NCBI RefSeq assembly: GCF_020748185.1
Contig: NZ_JAHZMO010000007.1
Span: 62,001 to 126,000, forward strand
Direction: 5' to 3'
Length of the DNA stretch: 64,000 nucleotides
Source of the DNA: Terrisporobacter petrolearius
Lineage (GTDB): Bacteria > Bacillota > Clostridia > Peptostreptococcales > Peptostreptococcaceae
Part shown: positions 26,111 through 35,022 of the stretch, one piece after another
Layout: every line of letters starts with the position of its first letter
Numbering within the stretch: the stretch's first letter is position 1
The notes under the pieces: model-generated
What the model was told of the DNA's origin: nothing
Seen by the model: the letters and a program-made list of their open reading frames with translations, nothing else
The model's database searches: none
Position numbers and translations under genes: made by a program

Positions 26111-26794
26111 TTAATCTTCCTCCTTTTCAATTTCCACTGTTGCCACAATTTTATTGTATTTTAAACTAGCTCTAGAAAATTTTATTTTATAGTCGCCAAA
26201 TTTTATAAACGCATTTGGATATCCTTCTCCATCCACCATTCTTATATAATTGTATATTTTATCTAAGTCAAACTCTGGCTTTAGTTCATTATCTTTTTGT
26301 GAAAGTCTTTGAAATGTTTCTATTGTTCCTTCTTGAGGTATAGGAGTTGGTCTATTATTTACTATATGGGGAATCATTTTATCAAATATAATACGAGATG
26401 CTCTTACAAATATTTCTTCTGCACTTCCATATAAATCTAAAGGTTCTTTTAAGTAAATATTTCCTGTATCTATACCACCATCTACTCTAAGTGCTGAAAT
26501 TTTTGTATGTTTAATATTCCTTGAAATAAGATTTTGAAGTGGACTTCCTCCTCTTCCATAAGGTAGGTCTGTCATATGAAATACAATACATTCATAATCT
26601 TCATAAATCTCCTTTGGTATTAACCATGACCAATGAGGTAAAAAAATTATATCTGGATTAAAATTTTTAATATTTTCTAAAGTAAAATCATTATTTTCTG
26701 TTATAATTTCTATATTGTACTGTGGATTTTGTGATTTATATATAATTGCATTTGATTTATTCCACTCTTTAGTCGTTACAATTAATATATTCAT
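26111..26794 (-). CDS. Sugar N-formyltransferase (methionyl-tRNA formyltransferase-like fold)
   Basis: 227 residues from ATG 26794, with AGGTGG eight bases upstream. The central HMTDLPYGRGGSPLQN corresponds to the H-x-S-x-L-P-x-x-x-G-x-x-P catalytic loop of 10-formyltetrahydrofolate-dependent enzymes, followed by the catalytic Asp region DGGIDTGNIYL. C-terminal beta domain resembles WlaRD/VioF-type sugar formyltransferases. It likely formylates an amino sugar in the pse pathway. Its stop is followed immediately by the deacetylase start. Confidence 0.85.
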   Translation of the reverse strand: MNILIVTTKEWNKSNAIIYKSQNPQYNIEIITENNDFTLENIKNFNPDIIFLPHWSWLIPKEIYEDYECIVFHMTDLPYGRGGSPLQNLISRNIKHTKISALRVDGGIDTGNIYLKEPLDLYGSAEEIFVRASRIIFDKMIPHIVNNRPTPIPQEGTIETFQRLSQKDNELKPEFDLDKIYNYIRMVDGEGYPNAFIKFGDYKIKFSRASLKYNKIVATVEIEKEED

Positions 26795-26808
26795 AGAAAT
26801 TACCACCT

Positions 26809-28005
26809 TTATTTTTTATAATAGTTTAGAACCTTATTCACTGCTAATACTACATCTTGTAAATCTTTATCACTCATATTTGCATGTAGTGGTAAAGTAA
26901 TCATTTTATTATATAAATCTTCTGCATTAGGACATAAGCCTTCTTCATACCCCAGTTTTTTGTAATAAGGTTGTAAATACACTGGCAAGTAATGAACATT
27001 AACTCCTATATTTTCACCTTGTAAAGCTTCAAATATTTCTTTTCTTCCTACTTTAAATTTTTCTAACTCTATTTTTATAATATATAAATGGCGAGCAGTA
27101 TCAGAAAAATCTTCTTCTTTTTGAATAATAATTCCATCTATTTTTGATAATTCTTCATTATACATTTTTACTAATTCTTTTCTTCTCTCTATAAATTTAT
27201 CTAATTTCTTTAACTGACTTATACCAAGGGCACATTGTATATCTGTGATTCTATAGTTATAGCCTAAATCAATTTGTTCATAGTACCAAGGACCCTTTTC
27301 TTTATTAACCAAAAACTCTTTTTCTCTAGTAATTCCATGAGTTCTAAATAATACTAACTTATCATAAAGTTCTTTTGAGTTAGTTGTAATCACTCCACCT
27401 TCTCCAGTAGTTATGGTTTTTACTGGATGAAAACTAAATTCTGTCATATCTGATATGTTTCCAACTTTTTCACCTTTATATTTTGTTCCTATTGCATGAG
27501 CTGCATCTTCAATTATTATTAAATTGTACTTATCTGCTATTTTTTTAATTTCATCTAAATCCACTGCTTGACCAGTAAAATCTACAGGTATTATTGCCTT
27601 AGTTTTGCTAGTTATTTTCTTTTCTATTTCTTGTGGATCTATATTATAAGTAAATGGATTAATATCAGCAAATACAGGTTTTCCACCACAATATAAAACA
27701 CAATTAGCTGAAGCTGCAAATGTCATAGGAGTAGTTATAACTTCATCTCCTTTCTTAATCCCTGCTGCATAACAAGCTGCATGCAATGCAGCTGTACCAT
27801 TTGATACAGCTACAGCATATTTGCAACCTACATAACTAGCCACCATTTCTTCAAATTGTTTTACATTTGGACCCGTAGTTAAATAATTGCCTTTTAGCAC
27901 ATTAACCACTAAATTAATATCATCATCATCTATAACCTGACGTCCATAAGATAAGTATTCCTTTCTTACTGGAGTGCCACCATTTATAGCTAGTTCATCT
28001 TTCAT
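26809..28005 (-). CDS. pseC: PLP aminotransferase PseC (DegT/DnrJ/EryC1/StrS family)
   Basis: 398 residues. It has the DegT core GCKYAVAVSNGTAALHAA, the IIEDAAHAIG Asp pocket and the PLP lysine in SFHPVKTITTGEGG. It converts the PseB product to UDP-4-amino-4,6-dideoxy-beta-L-AltNAc. AGGAGG precedes the ATG. It is placed between the hexapeptide acyltransferase and the formyltransferase. Confidence 0.93.
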   Translation of the reverse strand: MKDELAINGGTPVRKEYLSYGRQVIDDDDINLVVNVLKGNYLTTGPNVKQFEEMVASYVGCKYAVAVSNGTAALHAACYAAGIKKGDEVITTPMTFAASANCVLYCGGKPVFADINPFTYNIDPQEIEKKITSKTKAIIPVDFTGQAVDLDEIKKIADKYNLIIIEDAAHAIGTKYKGEKVGNISDMTEFSFHPVKTITTGEGGVITTNSKELYDKLVLFRTHGITREKEFLVNKEKGPWYYEQIDLGYNYRITDIQCALGISQLKKLDKFIERRKELVKMYNEELSKIDGIIIQKEEDFSDTARHLYIIKIELEKFKVGRKEIFEALQGENIGVNVHYLPVYLQPYYKKLGYEEGLCPNAEDLYNKMITLPLHANMSDKDLQDVVLAVNKVLNYYKK

Positions 28006-28028
28006 CTTGTATCCTCCTTTCTTTATTT

Positions 28029-28538
28029 TTAGTCCATTTTTTTAATAATTTTTGCAGGTACTCCTCCAACAATACAGTAGTCTGGAACATCTTTAGTAAC
28101 TACTGCCCCAGCACCTACTATACTGTTTTTTCCAATGGTTACACCCTTTAATATTGTAGCCCCTCTTCCAATCCAAGAGCCTTCTTTTATTACTACACCT
28201 TCCTCAGAGTCTCCTTGGTGGAGAATTGGCTTATTTATATCTTTATAATTATGATTATTAACTGTTATAAATACATCTGGTGCAATTAATACATCATTTC
28301 CTATAATAATTTTAGACTTTTTACCTGCATGTAACTGTGTTCCTGATCTTAATACAAGATTATTTCCCAAGTGAATATTATTTCCATTTACAATTGTTAC
28401 ATATGGTCTTACCTGTACGTTTTCTCCCAATTGTCCAATATTTCTCTTTACTAGCATCTTGTTTAGAGACTTTATATGAAGCATCCAGTGTTTTAATAAT
28501 ATATCTGGACCAAATCTATATTTTTTTAATATACTCAT
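28029..28538 (-). CDS. Left-handed beta-helix (hexapeptide) acyltransferase
   Basis: 169 residues with hexapeptide repeats (GNNLVLRSG, GNDVLIAPDVFI, GVVIKEGSWIGRGATIL, GKNSIVGAGAVVTKDV) and the typical end IVGGVPAKIIKK. Family members O- or N-acetylate sugars using acetyl-CoA. Between pseB and pseC it could modify the nonulosonic acid or an acceptor sugar. The acceptor is not determinable here. Confidence 0.85.
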   Translation of the reverse strand: MSILKKYRFGPDILLKHWMLHIKSLNKMLVKRNIGQLGENVQVRPYVTIVNGNNIHLGNNLVLRSGTQLHAGKKSKIIIGNDVLIAPDVFITVNNHNYKDINKPILHQGDSEEGVVIKEGSWIGRGATILKGVTIGKNSIVGAGAVVTKDVPDYCIVGGVPAKIIKKMD

Positions 28539-28571
28539 ATTTATTACATCCTTTTTATATATAAAATATAA

Positions 28572-29585
28572 TTATGTCTTATATATTCCTAATCTATTCA
28601 TTTCATATCTTAACTGCTCTACACTTAACCACTGAGTATTTGTTCCTGAGCTATACTCAAATCCAACTGGTATAAGTTTTCCTCCTTCAGTAAAATAATT
28701 TTCTTTATTCCACCAGTCTAGTTGAGGATATATTATATAATGATTTTCATATTCATAAGTAGTTCTAGAATCATCCTTTGTTATCATTACTTCATGTAAT
28801 TTTTCGCCTTCTCTAATTCCTATATTCCTAAGTCCACATCCTGGTAACATAGCCTCTGCTAAATCTACTATTTTAAATGATGGTATTTTAGATATATATG
28901 TTTCTCCTCCTTTTGATTCTTCTAATGCTTTTAAAACTAATTTAATTCCATCCTCCAAACTAATCCAAAATCTAGTCATATTAAAATCTGTAATTGGCAA
29001 TTCTTTTATGTTTTGTTCTATAAGATTCTTAAAGAAAGGAATAACAGAACCTCTACTTCCACATACATTTCCGTATCTTACTATAGAAAATACTGTTCCT
29101 TTTTCTTCTGAATAACCATTGGCTGAAATAAATAATTTATCTGATACTAATTTTGTTCCTCCATAGAGATTTATAGGGTTAACAGCTTTATCCGTTGATA
29201 AGGCTATTACTTTTTTTACCTTTTTATCAAGAGCTGCTTCTATTATATTTTCAGCTCCATTTATATTTGTTTTTATTGCTTCATAAGGATTATATTCACA
29301 GGCTGGTACTTGTTTCATGGCTGCTGCATGTATTACATAATCTACATTGTCAAATGCTCTATATAGTCTATCTTTGTCTCTTACATCTCCTATAAAAAAT
29401 TTAACTAAATGTAATTTTTCTGGCATTGATAGAGCCAATTCTTTCCTAAATAAATCTTGCTTATATTCATCTCTAGAGAATATTATGATTTTTTTAGGAT
29501 TATATTTATTTAAAATCAATTTAGTAAAGTTTTTTCCAAATGATCCTGTACCGCCTGTAATTAATATTACTTTACTATTCAACAT
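28572..29585 (-). CDS. pseB: UDP-GlcNAc 4,6-dehydratase (inverting) PseB
   Basis: 337 residues. Short-chain dehydrogenase with NAD(P)-binding ITGGTGSFGKNF and AAMKQVPACEYNP. The Asp-Lys pair ALSTDKAVNP replaces the usual YxxxK Ser/Tyr of extended SDRs, as in PseB/FlaA1, and NLYGGTK carries the late Lys. It starts the pathway from UDP-GlcNAc. A truncated copy of its 3' end occurs at 33690-33853. It is first gene of the pse operon, about 150 bp downstream of the glycosyltransferase gene. Confidence 0.93.
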   Translation of the reverse strand: MLNSKVILITGGTGSFGKNFTKLILNKYNPKKIIIFSRDEYKQDLFRKELALSMPEKLHLVKFFIGDVRDKDRLYRAFDNVDYVIHAAAMKQVPACEYNPYEAIKTNINGAENIIEAALDKKVKKVIALSTDKAVNPINLYGGTKLVSDKLFISANGYSEEKGTVFSIVRYGNVCGSRGSVIPFFKNLIEQNIKELPITDFNMTRFWISLEDGIKLVLKALEESKGGETYISKIPSFKIVDLAEAMLPGCGLRNIGIREGEKLHEVMITKDDSRTTYEYENHYIIYPQLDWWNKENYFTEGGKLIPVGFEYSSGTNTQWLSVEQLRYEMNRLGIYKT

Positions 29586-29737
29586 TATATTTGCTCCTTT
29601 AACACTATACTTATAAAAATGTTCTACTATTCAAATTAATGTATTTATAAAACATTTCTCTTTATAATATGCATTCAATGTAAATAAAGGTACTATTTTG
29701 TCAACCTTTTTATAACCCACAATTTATTCACATCTGC

Positions 29738-30850
29738 TTACTGATATAATTTCATAATTAAATTATCTTTATAAATTTTTTCTAGTAAATCACAAATTCT
29801 TTCATAGGCATATTTATTTTTATCTACAGAGTAATAACCATCTATAATTTTTTTATCTAAAGTAAATTCCATATTACAATCAAACTTATTATAATTGTAA
29901 AACTCATCATATTTAGTTATTTTATTAGAGTTCATCATTAATTCATGATCTAAATATTCAGGAATGTTAACTGGTCTAAGAATTGCACAATTTTTATTCA
30001 TAAAATAAGCATCAATTATAGATGTACTTATCCACGTATTAATTTTGTCACATACATTTATCCAGCTTCTTACTGAGTCTTCTTTTATTACATGAAATCT
30101 CTCACTCTTTGATTCTAACTGGTCTAGTGCATCAAAATTATTAAGCTTTCTTTTTTCATAAGGATGGGGTCTGTATATAAATTCACAGTCATTGTTGCTT
30201 ATATACTCTTGGATCCACTCCAGTATTATTTTTCTAGACTCTGTACTTATATCACAAAATTCTGTAGCTTTTGCTTTCCCAACTCTTTTACCCATACCGT
30301 TTTGTTGAGACTTTTTCACTTGTGCCAAGGTAAAGCTTGATAAAAATAGTATCCATTCTTTAGATTTGTCCAAATTATAATCATTTGCCATTTGTTCTTT
30401 ATTTTTATAAATACGTCTAAATCTTTCACTACACATATCCACGTTTAGACATCCCACTACATTTACATTTTCTTCACTAATACCATTTGATACAAATCTG
30501 TTCTTGCCCATTTCTCCCCAACATAAATGCATTGCATTTTTTTCTATTCCTTGGGGAATTTGGTATGTGGCTTTGTCCCACATATTTGACATTACTTGTT
30601 CATATTGAAGATTAACTATTCTAGTAATTTTACTATTAAATGTACTTGTAACATACTCTACAGCTTTAGGATCGTGTAAACAATGTGTAATAACTATATC
30701 TGGTGTAAAATACAAAACTCGATTTGACTTTACTATATAATCATAGTGATATACATATACCTCATGTCCTCTTCTTTGTAACTCTGCCTTTAGTAAATAT
30801 GCATTTTGCAATTCTCTTTGTATTTCATGATAAAAAATTATTACTTTCAT
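29738..30850 (-). CDS. GT-B-like surface-carbohydrate glycosyltransferase, copy 1
   Basis: 370 residues, highly similar throughout to the gene at 33908-35020. It has an N-terminal Rossmann-like half with YHEIQRELQNAYLL and ITHCLHDPK. Further on come EFIYRPHPYEKRKLN, with the RPHP motif seen in CDP-glycerol and polysialyl-type transferases, and STSIIDAYFMNKNCAILRP near the nucleotide site. There is no signal peptide, so it is cytosolic or membrane-peripheral. Adjacent to the pse operon and paired with a small helical protein. A CMP-pseudaminate transferase role is plausible but inferred. Confidence 0.7.
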   Translation of the reverse strand: MKVIIFYHEIQRELQNAYLLKAELQRRGHEVYVYHYDYIVKSNRVLYFTPDIVITHCLHDPKAVEYVTSTFNSKITRIVNLQYEQVMSNMWDKATYQIPQGIEKNAMHLCWGEMGKNRFVSNGISEENVNVVGCLNVDMCSERFRRIYKNKEQMANDYNLDKSKEWILFLSSFTLAQVKKSQQNGMGKRVGKAKATEFCDISTESRKIILEWIQEYISNNDCEFIYRPHPYEKRKLNNFDALDQLESKSERFHVIKEDSVRSWINVCDKINTWISTSIIDAYFMNKNCAILRPVNIPEYLDHELMMNSNKITKYDEFYNYNKFDCNMEFTLDKKIIDGYYSVDKNKYAYERICDLLEKIYKDNLIMKLYQ

Positions 30851-30852
30851 AC

Positions 30853-31146
30853 TTACATCATCTCCTTTGCAATCTGTCTTACTATTTCATCAAGCTTTTC
30901 TTTTATATTATCTAAGTCACTCATTATATATCTTATACTTTTACAACTTTCAAACTTTTCATAAATAAATTCTTTAAAGCAATTAAACACATTATTTATT
31001 TTTTTTTTACTTTTTTCTTTTTCTTCAATTAAAGCCTTTTGTACTTCTCTTAAAAAAAAAGCATTGTTGTACTGATTTTGAATTGGATTTTTATCCTTTT
31101 TGTCATATGACTTATATAAATTAACAAATTCAACTAAATTTTCCAT
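30853..31146 (-). CDS. Small helical partner protein of the glycosyltransferase, copy 1 (shortened)
   Basis: 97 residues from ATG 31146, the position conserved in copy 2. It begins MENLVEFVNLYKSYDKKD, has NQYNNAFFLREVQKAL and ends LDEIVRQIAKEMM. Charged and likely coiled-coil, with no membrane span. Compared with copy 2 it lacks about 45 residues in two central blocks. It stops three bases before the glycosyltransferase start, so the two are translationally linked. Function unknown. No good ribosome binding site is visible. Confidence 0.65.
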   Translation of the reverse strand: MENLVEFVNLYKSYDKKDKNPIQNQYNNAFFLREVQKALIEEKEKSKKKINNVFNCFKEFIYEKFESCKSIRYIMSDLDNIKEKLDEIVRQIAKEMM

Positions 31147-31974
31147 TCTTACATCAACACCCTTTCGTAAGTACAATTTGTTATATATAATTTCTTATTA
31201 TTACAATATGGTTTAATATAATAAAATGTTCAACATATTTACCACCTATAAAAAATTTGCTTCACTTGATCCACCGCTAGGGCTCTATGAGATTTTAGCC
31301 AATGACCTTGCTCAAAAATACATTTTTTACATTTTCTAGATGAGTTAATATAAATTAATTCTAGAGCTTAACAACATCGTAAATCGAACTATAATTTCCT
31401 GATCACACAAGCTTTTCTTAACATTTAAATTTAAGAGCATAAAGAGACTTGTAGTAAATCAATTATAGGACTTGTATTTTGTTTAAAATATTTGTCATAG
31501 TTATCCTTAAAGTGCCTTTTAATTTCTAATAATTTTATTATTTTACATACACATTTATCAGTCCACCTACAACCTACATTAGAAGAATGTTTATCTTCGT
31601 TGATAAACAAACCATACATTGCATTTTTCAAGAGAGTTTCTATATCATAAAATTTTAGTTTTTTAAATATTTATATATAGTTAAAATAACCACTTAGAGC
31701 CTTATAATAATCCTTTTAAGTATATTAACTAGGCCTAGTATAAACAGTTGTCTTTCTCTTACTGGAACTCGCAATGTTGTGCCCCTACTAAACGTATGCC
31801 TTCTATTATATTTTGTAAATAAATTAATATACTCAGATATCTTAGATTATATTAATTTATAGCTGACAGCATTTATTACATCATTTACTGTTATATTATT
31901 TTAAATCTAATTTACAAAGAATTTCGTAATTCTTGTTGGACATAGAGATTATTCCTTTCATAAATTTGCCGTAA
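31147..31974. other. Decayed intergenic region next to the duplicated block
   Basis: The first about 110 bases upstream of the small gene match the region upstream of copy 2 (35460-35560), and similarity stops near 31257, which marks a duplication breakpoint. Beyond it lies a dispersed repeat (31357-31406). A minus-strand open frame at 31431-31631 has no recognisable domain or ribosome binding site. The region looks like remnant DNA. Confidence 0.5.
31357..31406. repeat. Dispersed intergenic repeat, copy B
   Basis: From AATTCTAGAGCTTAACAACA to TATAATTTCCTGATCAC it matches 9731-9780 at about 43 of 50 bases. No terminator adjoins this copy. Confidence 0.55.
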
Positions 31975-32416
31975 TGCACTGCACCCCAATTGTTGGACCA
32001 AAATTCTAACGATTGGGGTGTTTTTATATGGGAAAATATGATTTTGATTTTAAACTAAAAGTTGTTATGTCTTATTTAAATGGAAATGTTGGATATAAGT
32101 CAGTAATAGAATTCAAAATATGAAACAAATTCAGAGGTGTGTTAGAACATATAATTCATTATGCAAAGATGGTTAAAAAAGAAAAGGTAAACATACTTGC
32201 TATACTGTACTATTTAAGATGGATGCTATAAACTATATGAAAATAACTAAATCCAGTGCACAAGAAGTAGCGAACCATTTTGGAATAAATAATAGTACAC
32301 TTATAGCCACATGGAATCTTAAATTTATAAATGGTGGTGTTACAGAATTGCCTACAATTAAAGAGGTGAATGAAAATTCATTCCAGTGTAAAGTCCAACT
32401 TTTAGGCCTCAGTACA
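31975..32416 (+). mobile_element. Internally deleted IS150/IS3-type insertion sequence
   Basis: The left end TGCACTGCACCCCAATTGTT and the right end (AGTCCAACTTTTAGG then CAGTACA) are imperfect inverted repeats typical of clostridial IS150-like elements. Between them lie the first two-thirds of OrfA. The rest of OrfA and all of OrfB are missing. No clear target duplication was seen. Confidence 0.75.
32028..32358 (+). pseudogene. IS3/IS150-family transposase OrfA, frameshifted and truncated
   Basis: Frame 1 reads MGKYDFDFKLKVVMSYLNGN from ATG 32028 and stops at 32121-32123. Homology continues in another frame as KQIQRCVRTYNSLCKDG, a stop, then KMDAINYMKITKSSAQEVAN and HFGINNSTLIATWNLKFINGG, the OrfA helix-turn-helix repeats. 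So there is at least one frameshift near 32117, one nonsense codon and loss of the end. It is not functional. Confidence 0.85.
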
Positions 32417-32533
32417 CAACTATACGCTCTTTTACTTTACAAAAAAGGTAATATTTAAATATCAATTAAACATTACACTATCAATTTCCTAATATGTAAA
32501 AACCTTGAGAGTTATTATCTCAAGGCTTTTTTA
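32417..32533. other. Spacer between the IS remnant and the DHHW pseudogene terminator
   Basis: It contains a short form of the terminator-linked motif (TTTCCTAATATGTAAAAA, 32484-32501) and the hairpin annotated separately. No gene. Confidence 0.4.
32498..32532 (-). terminator. Terminator after the DHHW pseudogene
   Basis: AAAAACCTTGAGA pairs with TCTCAAGGCTTTTT (one bulge). It is homologous in sequence and position to the hairpin after the intact DHHW gene at 35560-35593. Confidence 0.7.
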
Positions 32534-32693
32534 TTATTTGTTATTTAACACAGGTGATAGTAATGTATCTTTGTAGAATGTATTGGCATTGTACAAAGAT
32601 ATTACTTCATTTACATTCAAGTATAGCCGCCTTCTTCTACATAATTTAATAAAACATGCTCTTGATCTTCTATTACAGGTAAAAATATATTTT
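32534..32693 (-). pseudogene. Remnant of a second DHHW-domain gene
   Basis: Minus-strand translation gives NIFLPVIEDQEHVLLNYVEE, matching NIYLPAKEDIEHVVVNYVEE of the intact gene at 35597-36760. After an internal deletion of about 80 residues and a stop comes NVNEVISLYNANTF and YKDTLLSPVLNNK, matching its C-terminus. The remnant is bounded upstream by the end of the Cys-rich gene. It shows that the whole block was once duplicated. Confidence 0.85.
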
Positions 32694-33449
32694 CTAATCT
32701 AGATATGCACTATAGAATCCAATAGATCCTAAACATACAAAATAAATTCTAGACACAGGCACAGCCGGATAGTATGCTGTATTAGCAAGAACTAATATAT
32801 TTCCTACTCTACCTAAAATTTTAGCTTCTGTACAAGCTAACCAACCAGCAGTAAAATTAAGAAAGCTATCTCCAAAACGATAAGGATTGAATATACATCC
32901 AAATATATCTTGTCCACAGCCATATTTTTCATCCTTACAACAATGACAACAATATTCTTTATCAAGTAATTTTTGTAAATCGTCCTCGAAATCTGTAGCT
33001 TCTGGGTCATATTGGAATACTATAGCATCCAGGTTACAAAGTGATACTCGATTAACTGCCATAGGAAATTGTTCAGCATCTAAAATAGAAGCAGCTAAAG
33101 TTGGATATACAACAGAGTTACCACTTATATTTATGAAATTAGATTTACATGGATCAATGCTAGTTAGTGTAGCATAAGGATCAAATATATTATCATTATC
33201 ATCTGGATTGCTTTCTAAAGCAGTACCTACTAAAAAATTTTTACCTATAAAAGCAAACTCGTCAAATAGTACATTATCTTTTATTGATGGATCAGATAAT
33301 AATTTTAAAGCTCTTATCATATCTTTTGCACAACAACAATTCTCTTCTTTTGAACAAGGTTTTGGTTCTGGACAAGGACCTGGTCCTGAACAAGAATGTG
33401 ACTCACTGTTTTGAGATGGTTTTGAAACCATCCAACCATTATTACTCAT
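32694..33449 (-). CDS. Cys-rich protein of unknown function, possible spore-surface protein
   Basis: 251 residues from ATG 33449, with AAAGGAG eight bases upstream. The N-terminus is Ser/Pro/Cys-rich (CSGPGPCPEPKPCSKEENCCC), followed by a globular region. A second Cys cluster (YCCHCCKDEKYGCGQDIFGC) is near 175-195. There is no signal peptide and no membrane span. Similar Cys-dense architecture occurs in clostridial exosporium and coat proteins, but I do not recognise this family. It is inserted between two pseudogene fragments, so it may have moved with a rearrangement. Confidence 0.65.
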   Translation of the reverse strand: MSNNGWMVSKPSQNSESHSCSGPGPCPEPKPCSKEENCCCAKDMIRALKLLSDPSIKDNVLFDEFAFIGKNFLVGTALESNPDDNDNIFDPYATLTSIDPCKSNFINISGNSVVYPTLAASILDAEQFPMAVNRVSLCNLDAIVFQYDPEATDFEDDLQKLLDKEYCCHCCKDEKYGCGQDIFGCIFNPYRFGDSFLNFTAGWLACTEAKILGRVGNILVLANTAYYPAVPVSRIYFVCLGSIGFYSAYLD

Positions 33450-33689
33450 AAAATTTACTCCTTTCAAATATTATAAGCTTTATTTGCTTATAATATAATA
33501 TATCTACAAAACAAAACAATGTTACCAAATAATATATAAATATTTTGTAAAATTTTTATATAAGAAGGAATTTTCTATTGATAACAATATATTGATTAGA
33601 AATTTTTATATTTCCTGAGTTACATGATTAAATTAAATAAATACGCACACAAAAAACACCATCTAGGAATTAAAATCAAAAAATTTTAT
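33450..33689. other. AT-rich intergenic region upstream of the Cys-rich gene
   Basis: No gene seen. It is expected to hold the promoter of the minus-strand Cys-rich gene, but no sigma-A hexamer pair stands out. Confidence 0.35.
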
Positions 33690-33853
33690 AGTTTTATATA
33701 TTTCTAATCTATTCTTTTCAGATCTTAACTACTCCACACTTAACTATTGAGTATTTGAACCTGAACTGTACTCAGATCCAACTGGTATAAGTTTTCCTCC
33801 CTCATCAAAATAATTTTCTTTATTCCAACAGTCATGCTGAGGATATAATATTC
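33690..33853 (-). pseudogene. Fragment of a second pseB (3' end)
   Basis: Minus-strand translation reads YPQHDCWNKENYFDEGGKLI, then PVGSEYSSGSNTQ, a stop, LSVE, a stop, and LRSEKNRLEIYKT. It matches the C-terminal about 53 residues of PseB at 28572-29585. It lies directly downstream of glycosyltransferase copy 2, as pseB lies downstream of copy 1. It has two nonsense codons and is dead. Confidence 0.88.
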
Positions 33854-33907
33854 ATTTTTTGTAAGTAAAAGTACTATTTAGGCAGTGTTATTTGAAAATA
33901 ATTATAT

Positions 33908-35020
33908 TTATTTATATAAATTCATAACTCTATTCTTTACTACAATCTCTTCTAACAAATCACAAATTTTCTCATAAGCATATTTATTTTTATCTACAAA
34001 ATAGTAACCATCTATGATTTTTTTATCTAGAGTACATTCCATATTACTATCAAATTTATTATAATTATAAAATTCTTTATATTTAGTTATTTTCTTTGAA
34101 TTCATCATCAATTCATGATCTAGGTATTCAGGAATATTAACAGGTCTAAGAATTGAACAACTTTTATTCATAAAATAGGCATCAATTATAGATGTACTCA
34201 TCCATGTATTAATTTTGTCACATACATTTATCCAACTTCTAACAGAATCTTCTTTTATTACATGAAATCTCTCATTATTAGATTCCAACTCATCTAATTC
34301 ATGAAAATTATTAAGCTTTCTTTTTTCATAAGGATGAGGTCTATATATAAATTCACAGTCATTACTGCTTATATATTTTTCAATCCACTCCAATATTATT
34401 TTTCTAGACTGTGTACTTATTTCACAAAATTCTGTAGCATTTGATTTGCCAACTATTATGCCCATTCCTCTTTGTTGAGATTTTTTTACTTGTGCCAAGG
34501 TAAAACTTGATAAAAATAGTACCCATTCTTTAGATTTATCTAAATTATAATCATTTGCCATTTGTTCTTTATTTTTATAAATACTTCTAAATCTTTCACT
34601 ACACATATCCACATTTAGACATCCCACTACTTTTACATTGTCTTCACTAATACCACTTGATATAAATCTGTTTTTACCCATTTCTCCCCAACATAAATGC
34701 ATTGCATTTTTTTCTATACCTTGGGGAATTTGATATGTTGCCTTGTCCCACATATTTGACATTACTTGTTCATATTGAAGATTAACTATTCGGGTAATCT
34801 TACTATTAAATGTTCTTGTAACACACTCCACTGTCTTTGGATCATGCAAACAATGTGTAATAACTACATCTGGTGTGAAATACAAAACTCGCTTTGGCTT
34901 TACTATATAATCATAGTGATATACATATACCTCATGTCCTCTTCTTTGTAACTCTGCCTTTAGTAAATATGCATTTTGCAATTCTCTTTGTATTTCATGA
35001 TAAAAAATTATTACTTTCAT
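33908..35020 (-). CDS. GT-B-like surface-carbohydrate glycosyltransferase, copy 2
   Basis: 370 residues, the same length as copy 1 and nearly identical in long stretches, including EFIYRPHPYEKRKLN and STSIIDAYFMNKSCSILRP. Differences are scattered (for example QRGMGIIVGKSNATEFCEIS for QNGMGKRVGKAKATEFCDIS), and the reading frame is intact, so both copies are probably used. It follows its small partner gene by two bases. Confidence 0.7.
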   Translation of the reverse strand: MKVIIFYHEIQRELQNAYLLKAELQRRGHEVYVYHYDYIVKPKRVLYFTPDVVITHCLHDPKTVECVTRTFNSKITRIVNLQYEQVMSNMWDKATYQIPQGIEKNAMHLCWGEMGKNRFISSGISEDNVKVVGCLNVDMCSERFRSIYKNKEQMANDYNLDKSKEWVLFLSSFTLAQVKKSQQRGMGIIVGKSNATEFCEISTQSRKIILEWIEKYISSNDCEFIYRPHPYEKRKLNNFHELDELESNNERFHVIKEDSVRSWINVCDKINTWMSTSIIDAYFMNKSCSILRPVNIPEYLDHELMMNSKKITKYKEFYNYNKFDSNMECTLDKKIIDGYYFVDKNKYAYEKICDLLEEIVVKNRVMNLYK

Positions 35021-35022
35021 AC

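Noticed and set aside
31228-31341. Plus-strand open frame reading FASLDPPLGLYEILANDLAQ, transposase-like in appearance
   Set aside because: It begins inside sequence homologous to the promoter region of the duplicated small gene, has no ribosome binding site and stops after 37 residues. At most junk from a rearrangement.
31431-31631. 66-residue minus-strand ORF
   Set aside because: No ribosome binding site, no domain, and it lies in decayed DNA between a duplication breakpoint and an IS remnant.
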